Numbered from the stretch's first letter, positions 1-8,914 are shown. The stretch: DNA of 24,431 nucleotides from Ruminococcaceae bacterium UBA7147 (GCA_002491825.1 DKWR01000022.1:20013-44443), one strand, 5' to 3'. A program made the numbers and translations. Notes: generated by a model not told the origin, from the sequence alone.

Positions 1-24
1 TTAAAATTCGGGCTACAATTTTTT

Positions 25-86
25 TCCAAACAAACCAACTTTTTCGCTCGATTTGCGAGCCGAGGCACTCGGAAAATTATCGTTTA
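25..86 (+). repeat. Left-end copy of a dispersed hairpin repeat
   Basis: This stretch holds two adjacent small hairpins: GCTCG/CGAGC around ATTTG at 46-60, and CCGAG/CTCGG around GCA at 60-72. Positions 25-72 match the reverse complement of the last ~50 bases of the window at 43 of 48 positions, and some similarity continues about 14 bases further. It lies just upstream of the promoter of the ABC transporter unit. Its function is unknown; it could be a REP-like or MITE-like element, or the end of a larger repeat that breaks assemblies. Confidence 0.75.
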
Positions 87-110
87 TACACATTTAAAAC
101 GTAAAATATA

Positions 111-139
111 TTGATAAAAACCGATAAAAATGGTATAAT
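111..139 (+). promoter_or_regulatory. Sigma-A promoter of the ABC transporter unit
   Basis: TTGATA at 111-116 is separated by exactly 17 bases from TATAAT at 134-139, and a TG at 131-132 makes it an extended -10 element. It sits about 40 bases upstream of the ATG at 177, which argues that upstream in-frame start codons are not used. Confidence 0.75.
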
Positions 140-176
140 TATATATCAAAATCTACATATAAAACAGGTGATTTAT

Positions 177-878
177 ATGAGTCTTGTTGAATTTAAAAAT
201 GTATATAAACGCTACAAAATGGGCGAGGTTGTAATAAATGCCGTTGACGGAATTTCCTTTAAAATTGAACAGGGGGAATTTGCAATTGTCGTCGGCGCAT
301 CGGGTGCAGGCAAAACTACTGTACTCAACATTCTCGGCGGTATGGATAACTGCACCGAGGGCGAAATTATCGTCAAAGGCAAGGATATAAGCAAATTCAG
401 TGATAAACAGCTCATTGAATACCGCCGATTTGACATCGGCTTTGTGTTCCAGTTCTACAACCTTGTTCACAACCTCACAGCCAAGGAAAACGTAGAGCTT
501 GCGGCGCAGATTTGCAAAAATCCGCTCGACAGCGAAAAAGCACTTGAAAGCGTAGGACTGCTTGACAGAAAAGACAACTTCCCTGCCCAGCTTTCAGGCG
601 GTGAACAGCAGAGGGTTTCAATTGCAAGGGCGCTTGCAAAACGTCCCGGACTTCTGCTTTGTGACGAGCCGACGGGTGCGCTTGACTACAACACGGGCAG
701 ACAGATTCTCAAGCTGTTGCAGGATACCTGCAAAAAAGAGAAGATGACTGTTGTTCTCATCACCCACAACAGCGCAATTACCCCTATGGCTGACCACGTA
801 ATTGAGATGAAAAGCGGTAAAATCGTAAGGGATATTTACAACGAAAATCCAAAGAGCGTAGAAGAAATCGAATGGTAA
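177..878 (+). CDS. ABC transporter ATP-binding protein (MacB/LolD type)
   Basis: This is a 233-residue ATPase subunit that would power the permease encoded next to it at the cytoplasmic face. Walker A (GASGAGKT) is at residues 40-47, the signature LSGGEQQ at 139-145, Walker B ending in D163-E164 and the switch histidine at H197, so all catalytic parts are present. The length and the PTGALD sequence after Walker B fit the MacB/LolD/FtsE-like class, which works with FtsX-domain permeases on peptides, lipoproteins or envelope stress rather than classic nutrient uptake. I chose the ATG at 177, after AGGTGATTT, because the longer frame from 111 begins inside the promoter. The stop is 10 bases before the permease start, so the two are surely co-transcribed. 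The substrate cannot be told from the sequence. Confidence 0.93.
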   Translation: MSLVEFKNVYKRYKMGEVVINAVDGISFKIEQGEFAIVVGASGAGKTTVLNILGGMDNCTEGEIIVKGKDISKFSDKQLIEYRRFDIGFVFQFYNLVHNLTAKENVELAAQICKNPLDSEKALESVGLLDRKDNFPAQLSGGEQQRVSIARALAKRPGLLLCDEPTGALDYNTGRQILKLLQDTCKKEKMTVVLITHNSAITPMADHVIEMKSGKIVRDIYNENPKSVEEIEW

Positions 879-888
879 GGGTTAAAGT

Positions 889-3800
889 ATGACAAAATCT
901 CTCCTTAAAAACACGTTTCGTGAGATAAAAAACACCAAAGCACGTTTCATTTCCATTATGGCTATAATTGCGCTCGGCGTTGGATTTTTCGCAGGAATCA
1001 AGGCTACCGTACCGTCAATGTACAACCTTGCCGAAAACTACTACAAAGAGCAGAACCTGATGGACTACAGGCTTGTTTCCACAGTCGGCTTTGACGAGGA
1101 CGACATCAAGGCTGTTGAAAATACCGAGGGCGTTTCTTCCGTTATGCCGTCGCACTTCTGTGATGCACAAACCACAGCCGATGAAGGCGGAAACGTTGTA
1201 AGGCTGATTGCCGTACCCGAAAAATACGGCGATAACAGCGAGCTGAACTCGCTTGTTCTCAAAGAGGGCAGACTGCCTGAAAAGCCAAATGAAATTCTCG
1301 TTGAGCACGACTCAATTTCAGGCACGAAGTATAAAGTCGGAGATAAAATCACCTTTTCAAAGGAAGCAGGCGACAATGACCTGTCAGAACAACTTGACAG
1401 CCTTGAATACACGGTTGTCGGAACGGTAAATTCCCCGCTGTATATATCATATCAGCGTGGCACAACAAGCATAGGAAACGGAAAAATTTCCGAGTTTATG
1501 TATGTAAATCAGAAAAGCTTCAAGACCGAACGCTACACGGAGCTTTATGTAAAGGCTGATTTTTCCGAAAACTGTTCGGCATTTTCAGACGCTTACGAGG
1601 AAAATTCGGAAAGCCTTGCAGAAACTCTTGAATCAACCGCAAACGCACAATGCGAGGTATTCGACAATGACGTAATTCAGAAAGCAAAGAATGAGCTTGA
1701 AGATTCAAAAACAAAATATAACGATGAAAAAACAAAGGCTGAAAAGCAATTAAGCGACGCAAAGGACAAAATCGATTTATCTCAAAAGGAATTTGACGAG
1801 AAAATCGCAGATGCACAAAGCGAGCTTGACAGTGCAAAAGCAAAGATAGACAGCGGAAAAACCGAGCTTGAAAGCTCGAAAAACGAATATTATTCAAAAA
1901 TTTCCTCTGCCGAAGCTGAAATCAGCAATCAGGAAACACAGCTTAATAACGCACAAACCGAGTACGAAAAATCGAAGTCCGATTTTGACTCACAGATTCT
2001 CTCTGCTCAAGAGAAAATCGACAACGGCAGAGCCGAGTATGAAACAGCGTACAACGAATTTAAAAACACGCAAGAGCCACAACTCATCGCAGGAATTGAG
2101 CAGGCACAGACTGCCGTTGACTCGCTGAAAGCTGCAATCGCCGCTGAAACAAATTCCGATGTTCTCGCCGTACTCAACGCACAGCTTGAAAAGGCACAGC
2201 AAACACTCGATAATCTCAACTCACAATACAGTCAGGCTTTATCCAAGCTTGAAGAAAGCAAGGCAAAGCTTGACACTGCACAGGCTGAGCTTAATGCAAA
2301 GAAAGCCGAGGGACAGGCACAGCTTGATTCCGCACTTGCACAAATCGAAAGCGGCAAGACGGCACTTGAAAACGGAAAAGCAGAGCTTGAAGCTCAAAAG
2401 ACAGAGGGCTACAACAAACTCGTTGAAGCCGAAAACACCCTTAACACAGCACAATCTCAATATGACGACGGCGTAAAAGAGCTTGAAAAGCAAAAGACCG
2501 ACGGTCAGCAAAAGCTTGACGAAGCACAAAAGGAATACGACAAGGAAAAATCAAAGGCAGACGAAAAGTTTGACGAGGCTGAAGAAAAGATAAAAGACGG
2601 ACAGAAGGAGCTTGACAAGCTATCCTCACCCGAATGGTACGTATTTACACGTAACGACAATCCGGGATATTCAACATTTTCACAGAATGCCGACAGGCTT
2701 GACGCTGTTGCGTCGGTATTCCCCGTATTTTTCCTGCTTGTTGCAGTGCTCGTCTGCGTTACGACTATGACCAGACTGATTGAAGAAAAGCGAACCGAAA
2801 TCGGTACGCTTAAGGCACTCGGTTACAGCAACATAAGCATCATAACCAAATTTGTAATATATGCGCTCATCGCCGCTATTCTCGGCAGTGTAATCGGCAC
2901 TGTACTCGGAGTATGCTCTCTGCCGTTTATCATCTACAACGCCTACAAAATTATGTTCTACATCGGCGACATAACGCTTGTGCTCAACATTCCGAGTGTT
3001 GTTCTCGGAATTGCCGCCGCAGTTTTATGCACAACCGTTGTTTCGGTAGTAGTTTGTATGCGTTCTCTGTCGCACAAGCCTGCCGAAGCTATGCGCCCAA
3101 AGGCTCCGAAACCCGGCAAGCGTATTCTGCTGGAATACATTACTCCGCTCTGGAAGCGTTTCAGCTTTACCGCAAAGCTGACGGCAAGAAATCTGTTCAG
3201 GTACAAGTCAAGACTTTGTATGACGGTAATCGGCGTTGCAGGCTGTACGGCTCTTATCGTTGCGGCGTTCGGACTGCTAAACAGCTTTGACCCGCTTACA
3301 AAAGACCAGTTTGAAACAATTTACAAGTATGATGCGGTAATCGTTGCAAAGGAAGGCGGCACTGAAAAAGAGCTTTCATACCTGACTTCCGAGGTTAAAA
3401 ATAAAGATAACGTCAGCAGATTTATGCTCGCTTCGCAAGAGGACGCAACCGTTGAATTTAAAGGTCAGGTAAAGGACGAAAGCACATATCTTACCGTTGT
3501 GCAGAATCCCGACGAGCTTGACACAATCATTTCACTCCACACACGCCGGGGAGATGAAGAACTCACCCTCACCGACGACGGCGTTCTTATAAACGAAAAG
3601 CTGTCGGAGGAATTCGGCATAAAGGTCGGCGACACAATAAAAATCAGCGGTGAATTCGGCGAAAGCAAAGCAAAGGTCAGCGGAATTTTTGAGCAGTATC
3701 TGTTCAATTATATTTATATGACGCCAACGCTATACAACTCCCTCTACGGCAAAAATCCGTCCTACAATATGCTCGACGTTAAGCTTGAGGACAACTCGCA

Positions 3801-4308
3801 GACTGCACAGGAAGCATTCAGCTCCGAGGTTCTGACAGATAACAGAATTGCGGCTGTTTCATTCATTGCAACAAGCCTTGAGGAGTTTAAAAATATGCTC
3901 AATTCGCTCAACCTTGTTGTGCTTGTTATGATAACCTGTGCGGCAGCACTTGCGTTTGTTGTGCTGTACAATCTTACGAACATCAACATAGCCGAGCGTG
4001 TACGTGAAATTGCAACGTTCAAGGTTCTCGGCTTTAACAACAGGGAAACCTCCTCGTTCATTTATAAGGAAAACATTGTGCTTACCCTGCTCGGAATTGC
4101 TGTCGGGCTTGTGCTCGGTGTATTCCTCACCTCGTTTATTGTACAGACGGTTGAGGTTGACAACATTATGTTCGGGCGTGAAATCTACCCCACCTCGTTC
4201 ATTTACGCCGCAGGCTTTACAATGCTGTTTTCACTCCTCGTAAACGCCGTAATGAGCTTTAAAATCAAGGCGGTAAATATGGTAGAAAGTTTAAAGAGTG
4301 TTGAATAA
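889..4308 (+). CDS. FtsX-family ABC permease with long coiled-coil insert
   Basis: This is a 1139-residue membrane partner of the preceding ATPase. A first membrane helix lies at about residues 20-37. It is followed by a MacB-like periplasmic-core-type region to about 255, then a heptad-rich coiled coil at about 262-580 built of repeated AQ-EL and SGK-ELE-like units. A first FtsX domain (three helices) lies at about 605-735, another membrane helix at about 775-795, a second extracytoplasmic domain, and a second FtsX domain at about 1000-1135. The conserved cytoplasmic EIGTLKALGYS and EIATFKVLGFN segments of the two FtsX domains are clear. Such two-FtsX-domain permeases are usually mechanotransmitters or exporters, not importers. 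The coiled coil would stand outside the membrane and could reach into the wall (inference). Nothing looks truncated. Confidence 0.9.
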   Translation: MTKSLLKNTFREIKNTKARFISIMAIIALGVGFFAGIKATVPSMYNLAENYYKEQNLMDYRLVSTVGFDEDDIKAVENTEGVSSVMPSHFCDAQTTADEGGNVVRLIAVPEKYGDNSELNSLVLKEGRLPEKPNEILVEHDSISGTKYKVGDKITFSKEAGDNDLSEQLDSLEYTVVGTVNSPLYISYQRGTTSIGNGKISEFMYVNQKSFKTERYTELYVKADFSENCSAFSDAYEENSESLAETLESTANAQCEVFDNDVIQKAKNELEDSKTKYNDEKTKAEKQLSDAKDKIDLSQKEFDEKIADAQSELDSAKAKIDSGKTELESSKNEYYSKISSAEAEISNQETQLNNAQTEYEKSKSDFDSQILSAQEKIDNGRAEYETAYNEFKNTQEPQLIAGIEQAQTAVDSLKAAIAAETNSDVLAVLNAQLEKAQQTLDNLNSQYSQALSKLEESKAKLDTAQAELNAKKAEGQAQLDSALAQIESGKTALENGKAELEAQKTEGYNKLVEAENTLNTAQSQYDDGVKELEKQKTDGQQKLDEAQKEYDKEKSKADEKFDEAEEKIKDGQKELDKLSSPEWYVFTRNDNPGYSTFSQNADRLDAVASVFPVFFLLVAVLVCVTTMTRLIEEKRTEIGTLKALGYSNISIITKFVIYALIAAILGSVIGTVLGVCSLPFIIYNAYKIMFYIGDITLVLNIPSVVLGIAAAVLCTTVVSVVVCMRSLSHKPAEAMRPKAPKPGKRILLEYITPLWKRFSFTAKLTARNLFRYKSRLCMTVIGVAGCTALIVAAFGLLNSFDPLTKDQFETIYKYDAVIVAKEGGTEKELSYLTSEVKNKDNVSRFMLASQEDATVEFKGQVKDESTYLTVVQNPDELDTIISLHTRRGDEELTLTDDGVLINEKLSEEFGIKVGDTIKISGEFGESKAKVSGIFEQYLFNYIYMTPTLYNSLYGKNPSYNMLDVKLEDNSQTAQEAFSSEVLTDNRIAAVSFIATSLEEFKNMLNSLNLVVLVMITCAAALAFVVLYNLTNINIAERVREIATFKVLGFNNRETSSFIYKENIVLTLLGIAVGLVLGVFLTSFIVQTVEVDNIMFGREIYPTSFIYAAGFTMLFSLLVNAVMSFKIKAVNMVESLKSVE

Positions 4309-4338
4309 CCGAATCTTTAAAATCAAAGGAGATAATCA

Positions 4339-4899
4339 GTGAACAACTACATATTGGTTGCTGGACTGGACGGCACAGGCAAATCAAGTCTGCGAGGCGT
4401 TCTTGAAGGTCAGGGTGCTCCACTTGGTCACATAATAGACGCAGACGCAATTGCAAAGGAAAACAATTTTGACAATCTCCGTGCAGGAAAACAAGCCGTA
4501 TCGGAAATACAGTTCTGTCTTGAAAACAATATCTCCTTCACACAGGAATCCACCCTTTCCGGACACAGAACCGAACGCACCCTGCGACAGGCAAGAAAGC
4601 AGGGGTACTATGTTACAATGTATTACATCGGACTGAATTCAAAGGAAGAAAGCCTTTTGCGGATTGCAAACAGAGTGTGCAAAGGCGATCACGATATACC
4701 AAAGGCTGATGTTATCCGCCGTTTTGAAAACAGGATAGAATCACTCAGGAAAACTATTCCTCTTTGTGACAAGGTTGTATTTTACGATAATGAAAACGGT
4801 TTTGTCAAAGCGGCAGAAATTATCAACAACAAATTCAATTACACAAACGGCATATGTCCGCAGTGGCTTACCGAAATCAAGGAAAAGCTTTCTTTGTAA
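4339..4899 (+). CDS. Zeta-toxin-like P-loop kinase (COG4185-like)
   Basis: This 186-residue protein starts with GTG at 4339, six bases after an AAAGGAG site. A Walker A motif (GLDGTGKS) lies at residues 9-16, an acidic IIDADAIA segment around D34/D36, QESTLSG at 69-75, and a C-terminal segment with GDHDIP at 116-121 followed by VIRRF. That order is typical of the 'predicted ABC-type ATPase' group related to zeta toxins, whose well-studied members phosphorylate UDP-N-acetylglucosamine. It begins 30 bases after the permease stop and probably belongs to the same transcript. No epsilon-type antitoxin frame is next to it, so a toxin role is not shown; it may be a housekeeping small-molecule kinase. 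Confidence 0.75.
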   Translation: MNNYILVAGLDGTGKSSLRGVLEGQGAPLGHIIDADAIAKENNFDNLRAGKQAVSEIQFCLENNISFTQESTLSGHRTERTLRQARKQGYYVTMYYIGLNSKEESLLRIANRVCKGDHDIPKADVIRRFENRIESLRKTIPLCDKVVFYDNENGFVKAAEIINNKFNYTNGICPQWLTEIKEKLSL

Positions 4900-4955
4900 A
4901 CTCAAAATCGCAGAAAAAAACAAAAAATTTATTCTTCAACCATATTCTCCAATGT

Positions 4956-4988
4956 CACCGCACAATCTGATTGTGCGGTGTTGCACTA
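4956..4988 (+). terminator. Probable terminator after the kinase gene
   Basis: CACCGCACAA at 4956-4965 pairs perfectly with TTGTGCGGTG at 4971-4980 around a 5-base loop. Only a poor T-rich tail follows, so termination may be partial or Rho-assisted. Confidence 0.55.
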
Positions 4989-5058
4989 TATTTGACTTAT
5001 TGTGTAAGTTGTTGTAAATATTTGACGAAATAACACCTTTTATCAGTGCAAATACTCT

Positions 5059-5087
5059 TTGATTTTTATTATACAATATGGTAAAAT
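5059..5087 (+). promoter_or_regulatory. Promoter of the CHAP-dockerin gene
   Basis: TTGATT at 5059-5064 lies 17 bases before TAAAAT at 5082-5087, with TG at 5079-5080 giving an extended -10. The layout is the same as that of the promoter at 111-139. It leaves an AT-rich leader of about 80 bases before the TTG start. Confidence 0.6.
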
Positions 5088-5173
5088 TATTTATAAAGGT
5101 TACATTTTAGTAATTTTCATTTTTGGAATAATTTGTAAATAATTGAATAATTTTAATAAGAAAGGGTGTTTCT

Positions 5174-6313
5174 TTGAAGTATCGTTTTACAAAAAGAATT
5201 TCTGCGGTAGTTGTAACTGTTGCAATTCTTTTTACAGCTGTTTTTTCAATGTCAATTTTCGCAAATGCGGCTACAGCATATTCACCCAGGCTCTCCGCTC
5301 CTGCGTCAACAAATAAATATTACTACAGCGATTTAAATGTTTTCTATAAATACGGCTACGGTATGCCAAACTGTACGGCTTACGCTTACGGCAGAGCATA
5401 TGAAATTCTCAAAACCGAGCCCAAGCTTTCATGGGGCAACGCCGAGGAGTGGTACGGCTACAACAAGTCAAAAGGCTACTACAGCTACGGAAAAACTCCG
5501 AAGCTCGGTGCAATTGCGTGCTGGGCATACGACGGAGGCGGCGGTCACGTTGCCGTTGTTGAAAAAATTGAAAACGGACAAATCACTTTCTCAAACTCTG
5601 CCTGGAGCGGAAGTAACTTCTATCTTTCCTACGCAAAAACCTCTGACTCCAACGCAGGCGGATCAAGCTGGTGGAACTTCCAGGGCTATATATACATAGG
5701 TGAATTCAGCGGCGGACAAGCTGAAACTCTCCCAATAAAATATAAAACCGGAATTTACAAAACAACAACCGCTCTTAATATGAGAAACGGAGTGGGTACT
5801 GGCAACAGCGTACTGGTCACAATACCGAACAACACACAAATTACAGTAACTGATGTAAAGTCAGATTCCGACTATAACTGGGGTTATACAACCTACAACG
5901 GTAAGAGCGGATGGGTTTGTATGGATTATTGCAGTTATGTGGGCGCCGTAACACAGCCCACAACGGCGAAACCAACAACACAACCCACAACAGCTAAACC
6001 TACCACACAGCCGACTACGGCAAAACCTACTGCTCAGCCTACAACAGCCGCACCTACAACTCAGCCGACCACAGCTCCTCCGGCAACACAACCGACTACA
6101 AAACCAAGCGGCGGCAAGCCTGCCGACGGACTCGGCGTTGGTGACATAAACGGCGACGGCTACGTTACAATCGTTGACGCAACAATGATTCAGCTGTATG
6201 TCAGCGGTCAGATTGAATTGACATACGAGCAGATTGCGCAGTGCGATTTCGACTTTGACGGACAGATTACCATTATGGATACAACCTGTATTCAAAAGTA
6301 CCTTACATATTAA
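5174..6313 (+). CDS. Secreted CHAP amidase/peptidase with SH3 and dockerin domains
   Basis: This 379-residue protein starts with TTG at 5174 after AAGAAAGGG. It has a Sec signal peptide ending near residue 32 (after FANAA). A CHAP domain follows with the expected catalytic C67 (in PNCTAY), H125 (in GGHVAV) and a polar N141, so it should cleave peptidoglycan peptides or amide bonds outside the cell. A bacterial SH3 domain spans about 192-255. Next is a Thr/Pro linker of TTQPTTAKP-like units at about 260-315, then a type I dockerin with two calcium loops starting at D324 (DINGDG) and D358 (DFDFDG), running to the C-terminus. The dockerin implies docking onto a cohesin-bearing scaffold encoded elsewhere. 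It is preceded by its own promoter and followed by a hairpin repeat, so it is probably monocistronic. Confidence 0.92.
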   Translation: MKYRFTKRISAVVVTVAILFTAVFSMSIFANAATAYSPRLSAPASTNKYYYSDLNVFYKYGYGMPNCTAYAYGRAYEILKTEPKLSWGNAEEWYGYNKSKGYYSYGKTPKLGAIACWAYDGGGGHVAVVEKIENGQITFSNSAWSGSNFYLSYAKTSDSNAGGSSWWNFQGYIYIGEFSGGQAETLPIKYKTGIYKTTTALNMRNGVGTGNSVLVTIPNNTQITVTDVKSDSDYNWGYTTYNGKSGWVCMDYCSYVGAVTQPTTAKPTTQPTTAKPTTQPTTAKPTAQPTTAAPTTQPTTAPPATQPTTKPSGGKPADGLGVGDINGDGYVTIVDATMIQLYVSGQIELTYEQIAQCDFDFDGQITIMDTTCIQKYLTY

Positions 6314-6352
6314 TCAATGGATTTACAACAACAAAACTTTGCCATTATATCC

Positions 6353-6505
6353 AAGGCTCCCCTTTTTGAGGGGAGCTGTCATTTTGCCTGCAAAATGACT
6401 GAGGGGTGGAGATGAACTTTTCCTTATTTTAGCACGTTCTTTTTCCCTACCACCCTTCCGTCACAGCGATAAATCGCTGTGACACCTTCCCTCAAGGGAA
6501 GGCTT
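6353..6505. repeat. MITE-like element with nested hairpins
   Basis: The 153-base unit begins AAGGCTCCCC and ends in GGGAAGGCTT, giving imperfect terminal inverted repeats of about 28 bases. Each arm folds on itself: CTCCCC/GGGGAG, then GTCATTTTG/CAAAATGAC on the left; TCACAGCGAT/ATCGCTGTGA, then CCTTCCCT/AGGGAAGG on the right. The middle (ATGAACTTTT to CTACCACCC) has no reading frame. Elements of this look (GAGGGGAGCTGTC ... GACTGAGGGG) are common between genes in gut Clostridia. It carries no transposase and would depend on one in trans. Confidence 0.7.
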
Positions 6506-6564
6506 AGCTATATCACAAAAGTTGACTATTCTAAATTTAATGTTACTGCTTTTTTGACAGTCTG

Positions 6565-6603
6565 ACAGCATATCTATTTTCAAAGGTATGCTGTGCTTTT
6601 TTA
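6565..6603 (+). terminator. Rho-independent terminator
   Basis: ACAGCATA at 6565-6572 pairs with TATGCTGT at 6587-6594, and GCTTTTTT follows. It may be the original terminator of the dockerin gene, now separated from it by the repeat at 6353-6505. Confidence 0.6.
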
Positions 6604-6664
6604 CAAGAATATGTAAAATTAATGTAAAGTTTGTGTATTGTCACATCTATTTGGTTTTCTTGCC

Positions 6665-6693
6665 TTGAATTATTATTAATTATGATATATAAT
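6665..6693 (+). promoter_or_regulatory. Promoter of the ppk-pfk operon
   Basis: TTGAAT at 6665-6670 is followed after 17 bases by TATAAT at 6688-6693. A second TATAAT at 6714-6719 lacks a good -35. The predicted leader before the ATG at 6746 is about 45 bases. I see no clear Pho-box pattern. Confidence 0.6.
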
Positions 6694-6745
6694 AAAAATA
6701 TATACATATGCTGTATAATATATATTCATATTCGGCGGTGATTTT

Positions 6746-8914
6746 ATGTCGGCAAATGATAATAAGAAAAAGAGTGACAAATTAAGACAGATGGCACAAT
6801 GGCACAATATGCCCTATAATAACAGAGAATTAAGCTGGATTGATTTCAACAAGCGAGTTCTTGAAGAGGCAACAAAAAAGGACAATCCGATTATGGAAAG
6901 ATGCAACTTCCTCTCAATAACTGCATCCAATCTTGACGAATTTTTTATGGTCAGAGTGGCCGGAGTGCTTGACCAGATTCACCACGGTGTAAAGTCAAAG
7001 GACGCCTCGGGACTTACTCCCTCTGAAGTGATGAGCCGTCTTTCCGAAAAAATCCACGAGTTTGCAAAAAAGCAGTACTCGTGCTATAATCGTTCTATAA
7101 TTCCGTCGCTTCGTGCAAACGGAATAACGTTTAAAAATATAGACGAGCTTGACGGTGACCAGAAGGCTTTTATTGACGAGTATTTTCACAAGGTTGTGTT
7201 CCCTGTTCTTACGCCAATGGCGGTTGACACAAGCAGACCTTTCCCATTGCTTGCAAACAAAAGTCTGAATATTGCGTTAAGGCTTACCAATGCAGAAAAC
7301 GAGGAATTTTTCGCGGTAGTACAGGTTCCCTCAATTCTGCCCCGTTTTCTTGAGCTTCCGTCACACGAGGGCAGGACGTTTATCCTGCTTGAAAATGTAA
7401 TCGCCGCATACTTAAATGAGCTTTTTGAGCTTTACAATATCAAGGAATACGATGCATTCCGCATAACAAGAGATTCAGACCTCGACATAGACGAGGATAC
7501 CGAGGACTTAATGGCTGAAATCAAGAAGTCAATCCGCAAGCGCAAAAGAGGCGTTCCCGTAAGACTTGAGTTCAGCAAGAAGTGCAACAAGGAAATCAGG
7601 AAGTTCCTCATTGACGCACTTGAGGTCAGCGAGGACGAGATATATATGCAGAGAGGACCGCTTGACCTTACTTTCCTTTCAAAGTTTGCACACATCAAGG
7701 GCTGTGAAAATCTCTGCTTTGAGCCGATTGTTCCCGTAAATCCGCCTGCCGAATTCTGCGGCTATGACGATATTTTCAAGGCTATCCGTGAAAAGGACAG
7801 ACTTGTTCACCACCCGTACGAGAGCTTTGACGTTGTCGTTGACTTCGTAAAGAAAGCGGCTGTTGACCCGAAGGTGCTTGCAATCAAGCAGACTCTTTAC
7901 CGTGTAAGCGGAAATTCCCCGATTGTTGCGGCACTTATCAAGGCTTGCGAAAACGGCAAGCAGGTCACCGTACTTGTTGAGCTCAAGGCAAGATTTGACG
8001 AGGAAAACAACATTCAATGGGCAAACAAGCTTGAAAAGGCAGGCTGTCACGTTATTTACGGTCTTACCGGACTTAAAACCCACTGTAAAATCTGCCTTGT
8101 TGTCCGTCGTGACGAGGACGGAATCAGGCGTTATCTGCATATGGGAACGGGCAACTACAACGACAGCACTGCTCGATTCTACACAGACATCGGAATGTTT
8201 ACCTGTCGTGAGGAGTACGGAACTGACGCATCTTCCCTGTTCAACGTTCTTACGGGATATTCCTTCCCGCCCGAGTACAACAAGTTTATTGTTGCACCGC
8301 ACGGAATGAGAACGTTCTTCGAGGCAATGATAATAAATGAAACCCAGAACGCAAAGCTCGGACTTCCTGCAAAAATTACGGCAAAGGTAAATTCCCTTGT
8401 TGACCCGAAAATTATCAGTCTGCTTTACGACGCATCAAACGCAGGCGTTAAGGTTGAGCTTATTGTAAGAGGAATCTGCTGTCTTGTGCCGGGAGTTAAG
8501 GGCTTCAGCGAGAATATAAAGGTAATTTCAATTGTAGGACAGCTCTTGGAGCACAGCAGAATTTTCATCTTTGAAAACAACGGTAATCCTCAGTATTATA
8601 TGGGAAGTGCCGACTGGATGCCGAGAAATCTTGACAAGCGAGTTGAGCTTGTATTCCCTGTTGAGGACGAAGATATAAAAGCAAGAGTGCAGGGCATAAT
8701 GAATACTACGTTCAAGGACACCGTAAATGCACGCAGACAGCACAGCGATATGACGTATAGCTCTGTTGACAAGCGAGGCAAAAAGCGACTGAACTGTCAG
8801 AAATATTTTTCAAAGCTTGCGTTAAAGGCGCAGAAAAGCGCAATGAAAGCAGACTATGCAAAAACAGTCGGAACACCGATTGTGCCAATCAAGAAAGGAG
8901 AAAACGAAGAATGA
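6746..8914 (+). CDS. ppk1: Polyphosphate kinase (PPK1)
   Basis: This 722-residue enzyme reversibly transfers the terminal phosphate of ATP to inorganic polyphosphate. The length is normal for PPK1. The N-terminal domain begins with the typical NRELSWIDFNKRVLEEA and SNLDEFFMVRVAG. The two phospholipase D-like catalytic domains carry H446 (in KTHCK), the probable phospho-acceptor H465 (in YLHMGTGNYN), and H603 (in LLEHSRI) near the end; these correspond to the essential histidines of the E. coli enzyme. The ATG at 6746 follows GGCGGTGAT. The stop codon overlaps the start of the phosphofructokinase gene (ATGA at 8911), so the two products are translationally coupled. It has a lysine-rich C-terminal tail. 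It is intact. Confidence 0.97.
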   Translation: MSANDNKKKSDKLRQMAQWHNMPYNNRELSWIDFNKRVLEEATKKDNPIMERCNFLSITASNLDEFFMVRVAGVLDQIHHGVKSKDASGLTPSEVMSRLSEKIHEFAKKQYSCYNRSIIPSLRANGITFKNIDELDGDQKAFIDEYFHKVVFPVLTPMAVDTSRPFPLLANKSLNIALRLTNAENEEFFAVVQVPSILPRFLELPSHEGRTFILLENVIAAYLNELFELYNIKEYDAFRITRDSDLDIDEDTEDLMAEIKKSIRKRKRGVPVRLEFSKKCNKEIRKFLIDALEVSEDEIYMQRGPLDLTFLSKFAHIKGCENLCFEPIVPVNPPAEFCGYDDIFKAIREKDRLVHHPYESFDVVVDFVKKAAVDPKVLAIKQTLYRVSGNSPIVAALIKACENGKQVTVLVELKARFDEENNIQWANKLEKAGCHVIYGLTGLKTHCKICLVVRRDEDGIRRYLHMGTGNYNDSTARFYTDIGMFTCREEYGTDASSLFNVLTGYSFPPEYNKFIVAPHGMRTFFEAMIINETQNAKLGLPAKITAKVNSLVDPKIISLLYDASNAGVKVELIVRGICCLVPGVKGFSENIKVISIVGQLLEHSRIFIFENNGNPQYYMGSADWMPRNLDKRVELVFPVEDEDIKARVQGIMNTTFKDTVNARRQHSDMTYSSVDKRGKKRLNCQKYFSKLALKAQKSAMKADYAKTVGTPIVPIKKGENEE

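Noticed and set aside
111..176. N-terminal extension of the first ATPase frame
   Set aside because: It begins in the -35 box of a strong promoter, and the ATG at 177 has its own ribosome site.
1700..2620. Repetitive DNA with several overlapping frames on both strands
   Set aside because: The repetition is the heptad coding of the permease coiled coil; the other frames are shadows.
4339..4899. A complete epsilon/zeta toxin-antitoxin module
   Set aside because: Only a zeta-like kinase is present; neither side has a small antitoxin frame, and the gene follows a transporter.
5950..6110. Short tandem DNA repeats resembling an array
   Set aside because: They encode the TTQPTTAKP-type linker in frame, have no unique spacers and no cas genes nearby, so this is not CRISPR.
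5861..6295. 144-codon Cys/Arg-rich frame on the minus strand
   Set aside because: It is the complement of the Thr/Pro linker and dockerin codons; the cysteine richness comes from repeated ACA/GCA-type codons read backwards.
7679..8302. 207-codon open frame on the minus strand
   Set aside because: It lies wholly antisense to the ppk1 catalytic domains, has no ribosome site and its composition is that of a shadow frame.
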